Source: Mastigocoleus sp. MO_188.B34
Lineage (GTDB): Bacteria > Cyanobacteriota > Cyanobacteriia > Cyanobacteriales > Nostocaceae
DNA: 64,000 bases
Direction of reading: 5' to 3'
Assembly: GCF_030065675.1 (NCBI RefSeq)
Contig: NZ_JASJDK010000010.1
Span: 32,446-96,445, forward strand
A program made the translations under genes and the position numbers. Under the pieces are notes generated by a model. That model saw only the letters and a list, made by a program, of their open reading frames with translations, made no database searches and was not told where the DNA came from. Positions 61,987 through 64,000 of the stretch are shown one piece after another (the stretch's first letter is position 1; the number at the start of each line of letters is the position of its first letter).

Positions 61987-63243
61987 TTATTTTACGCTTC
62001 CTAATATGAGATCCTGTAAGTCTTCTTCGTTGTGCTCCATTGGGCTCAATTCCCACGCCATTTTACCGAAACATAGTTGGGAAAGCTCTTGTTCTATTCT
62101 TGGTAGCGCATCTAAATCTAAACGGGATACAGGAGAAAAATGCTTACTTGTACTGTTAAGTTGTTCCATAACAGTTTCTAGTAAATTCTCTGGAGTTAAA
62201 TTATCTGGATGAATAAATCTAAATAAACCAAAGCTACTCATTCTTTGAGCGCGAATTAATTGTTCTTGAACTGGTTGGGTACGAGGAACAACCACAGCTC
62301 TCTTACTTAGAGATAAAATCTCACAAACAGTGTTATAACCTGCCATTGAAACAATGGTATCAGCAGCTTCCATGTAGCTAATAATATCATCCGTGAATTC
62401 GCAAATCTTGAAATTTGGATTGTTTTGAGCCACCTGAGATAATGCTTCCCTTTGGGATGATGGCATTTCTGGACCCGAAACAATTAGACTCTTGATGGAA
62501 ACCTCAGAAGTCTGGTAAATAAAACTCTGGAGGTAAGTATCTATCAAACGATAGCCATCCTCACCTCCACCAGGGGTAACAAGAACCAATTTTTCTGATG
62601 GTTTGATTTGCAATTCTTGACGGATAGTAGAACCAGACTTGAGTCCTAGTTCTCTACGGATATAGCCGCAAAAATTTACTTTTTTGACAATTGTTGTAGA
62701 GAAATTATACTCTTTAACTAAATCAAATACTTCCGGCATCCCAACAACCAATATTTTGTCATAAAACCACTCAATAGCTTGGTAGTATTGATTCTTTTCC
62801 CACTCGGATATCGTAACTTCTGAACGGTCTAAGATATCGCGCAAAAGTAAAACTAACTTGGTTTCAGGTTTATGAGTATTCAAATAGGTCAGAGTTTCCT
62901 TTAACTCACTTTGCAAACCATAGGGTTTTTTATCTACAAGTAATAAATCAGGTTGAAAGTGAACGGCTGTTGTCTTAATTAATTCAGAGCGTAACCTTAT
63001 GGTTTTTTCCGTACTTGTTCGTAAATATTTAGCTGATAGTTTACCTTCTCGATCGCGCCCAATACAAGGAAGTTTGATGTAATCAAGACGCGGATGTAAT
63101 CGAAAGCTATGGATAGCTGGGGAACCAGACACTAAAATAATGGAAATATCCGGGATTGAGTCGAGTAAATAATTACAAATAGCTAACATCCGGCGAATGT
63201 TTCCGAGACCGAATGTATCGTGAGAGTAAACCATCAGTCTCAT
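61987..63243 (-). CDS. MurG-like GT-B glycosyltransferase, divergent member
   Basis: The protein has 418 residues and is the first gene of the minus-strand run. The fold markers remain (VYSHDTFGLGNIRRM, VTPGGGEDGYRLID, VSMAGYNTVCEILSLSKRAVVVPRTQPVQEQ), but the GMGH loop is GLGN (12-15) and the middle is unlike the other three. It therefore probably adds a different sugar or uses a different acceptor. A promoter for the cluster should lie between 63244 and about 63450. Confidence 0.82.
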   Translation of the reverse strand: MRLMVYSHDTFGLGNIRRMLAICNYLLDSIPDISIILVSGSPAIHSFRLHPRLDYIKLPCIGRDREGKLSAKYLRTSTEKTIRLRSELIKTTAVHFQPDLLLVDKKPYGLQSELKETLTYLNTHKPETKLVLLLRDILDRSEVTISEWEKNQYYQAIEWFYDKILVVGMPEVFDLVKEYNFSTTIVKKVNFCGYIRRELGLKSGSTIRQELQIKPSEKLVLVTPGGGEDGYRLIDTYLQSFIYQTSEVSIKSLIVSGPEMPSSQREALSQVAQNNPNFKICEFTDDIISYMEAADTIVSMAGYNTVCEILSLSKRAVVVPRTQPVQEQLIRAQRMSSFGLFRFIHPDNLTPENLLETVMEQLNSTSKHFSPVSRLDLDALPRIEQELSQLCFGKMAWELSPMEHNEEDLQDLILGSVK

Positions 63244-63935
63244 AGTTTTTCCTCATTTAATTTTATGAACTACTCGTCAATCATCAATGATTGAATCATA
63301 AGCAACTGTAGCTATTGAGATGAAATATATTAGTGTGAGGTATATTGATAGGAATGACTTCTATTGCTTGCACAAATCCCACAACTAGTCACATAGTTGT
63401 GTTACAGCATTTGACACAAATTAAACAGATATTAAATGTGCGTGTATCTGGAAATAGAATTAAATCTGTATCTTTATTGATACCGTCAATATATCATACT
63501 AATTCATTGAATTATCCCATACCAATGATTTATTCGGCTTATTTTTCATCCCTTCTGGTGTCTCATAAGGTTCTTTGCCAGATATCTACCATAAGTATGA
63601 TACATGGCACTTCTCAAATGCTTGTACTTTTAGGTCTGCTGTTCTGAATCCCTGTCAAAGCAGTTTAATTTATGACAATGTAACTACTAAAACTTATTTA
63701 GGTAGATATTTGCTAGTCATTGGATAAAATATTCTGATTTGATTCAAGTTTGTTAAAAGCATTATATATTATTTCTTTGGGAAATAATCTATCTTCAATA
63801 AGAAATATAAGCGTATTCTGATTTCCACAAAATACATTGGGATCGAAAATCTATATCTTAAGGTGAGGTTTTTCTTTCTATCCGTTGATGAATCTGATAT
63901 TTGGGGTAATGTTACGGAAGCTGCGTCTAGGGGCA
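63244..63935. other. Spacer upstream of the glycosyltransferase cluster, no gene seen
   Basis: This AT-rich sequence is expected to hold the promoter of the minus-strand cluster near 63244-63450. An open stretch on the plus strand (63345-63647) lacks coding character. The last bases of the window (63988-64000) start another GGAGTCA-type 7-bp repeat run. Confidence 0.4.
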
Positions 63936-63952
63936 AACTAAACGGTATAGTT
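63936..63952. promoter_or_regulatory. Second copy of the TetR-type palindrome
   Basis: AACTAAACGGTATAGTT, read on the other strand as AACTATACCGTTTAGTT, differs by one base from the operator candidate at 29111-29127. It lies near the right edge, so its target gene, if any, is either outside the window or the glycosyltransferase cluster 700 bp away. Confidence 0.45.
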
Positions 63953-64000
63953 TAATAGCACTCCGTAAAAAGTACCGAATGTTATTCAGGAGTCAGAACT

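Noticed and set aside
63345..63647. 100-codon plus-strand open frame in the final spacer
   Set aside because: No ribosome-binding site, a non-ATG start, and AT-rich low-quality composition without domain features.
1..64000. tRNA genes, rRNA genes or a CRISPR array
   Set aside because: No TTCGANTC-type T-loop with matching acceptor stem was found; the tandem repeats have 7-18-bp periods with no unique spacers, unlike CRISPR.

Overview
The window looks like chromosome from a filamentous, probably heterocyst-type (Nostocales-like) cyanobacterium. The signs are frequent HIP1 octamers (GCGATCGC), 7-bp tandem repeat arrays (STRRs), a cyanobacterial Hfq divergent from dapF, a SigG-type sigma factor followed by an ApsG-like anti-sigma gene, a group-2 sigma factor, a DevBCA-type exporter, a ComFB-domain protein and a plant-type phytochelatin synthase. 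Coding density is moderate. Many spacers of 300-1100 bp hold repeats, palindromes and MITE-like elements. No tRNA, rRNA, CRISPR array or intact insertion sequence was seen.

Layout. 0-2.7 kb: an MlaF-like ATPase and an MlaD-like substrate-binding protein that runs off the left edge. 3.4-10 kb: a CrtISO-like oxidoreductase, a histidine kinase with two DHp-like segments, a dihydroorotase-like protein and a tandem histidine phosphatase. 10-12 kb: gatB and a candidate small RNA. 12.4-16.7 kb: a small stress/redox island (HugZ-like, HxlR, cupin, AraC, azoreductase, YrhK-like and NTF2-like proteins). 17-25 kb: dapF, hfq, a CPA2 antiporter, a sigma factor and a GH13 protein. 25.6-32.5 kb: an S8-like secreted peptidase, then a TetR regulator divergent from devB-devC-devA. 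32.8-37.7 kb: an M23 peptidase, ComFB, an L,D-transpeptidase and sigG-apsG. 38-44 kb: gamma-glutamylcyclotransferase-like gene, leuS, and a GHMP kinase overlapping a nucleotidylyltransferase. 44-47 kb: a PrsW-like gene bracketed by four copies of a terminator-ended repeat. 47-51 kb: gamma-glutamyltransferase, phytochelatin synthase and an HD phosphohydrolase. 51-63 kb: a minus-strand run of an enolase-superfamily enzyme, an aldo/keto reductase, two GT2 glycosyltransferases around a half-degenerate phosphatase, and four MurG-like GT-B glycosyltransferases.

How it fits together. Several blocks concern the cell envelope: lipid transport, glycolipid-type export, peptidoglycan hydrolysis and cross-linking, a SigG/ApsG pair and a large glycosyltransferase cluster. 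Glutathione turnover is represented three times (GGCT, GGT, PCS). The most unusual features are the four-copy repeat around prsW, the tandem GT-B array with its decayed phosphatase, several nested mobile repeats caught inside one another, and a candidate ~58-nt RNA downstream of gatB. All family assignments come from reading motifs by eye; no database search was run.
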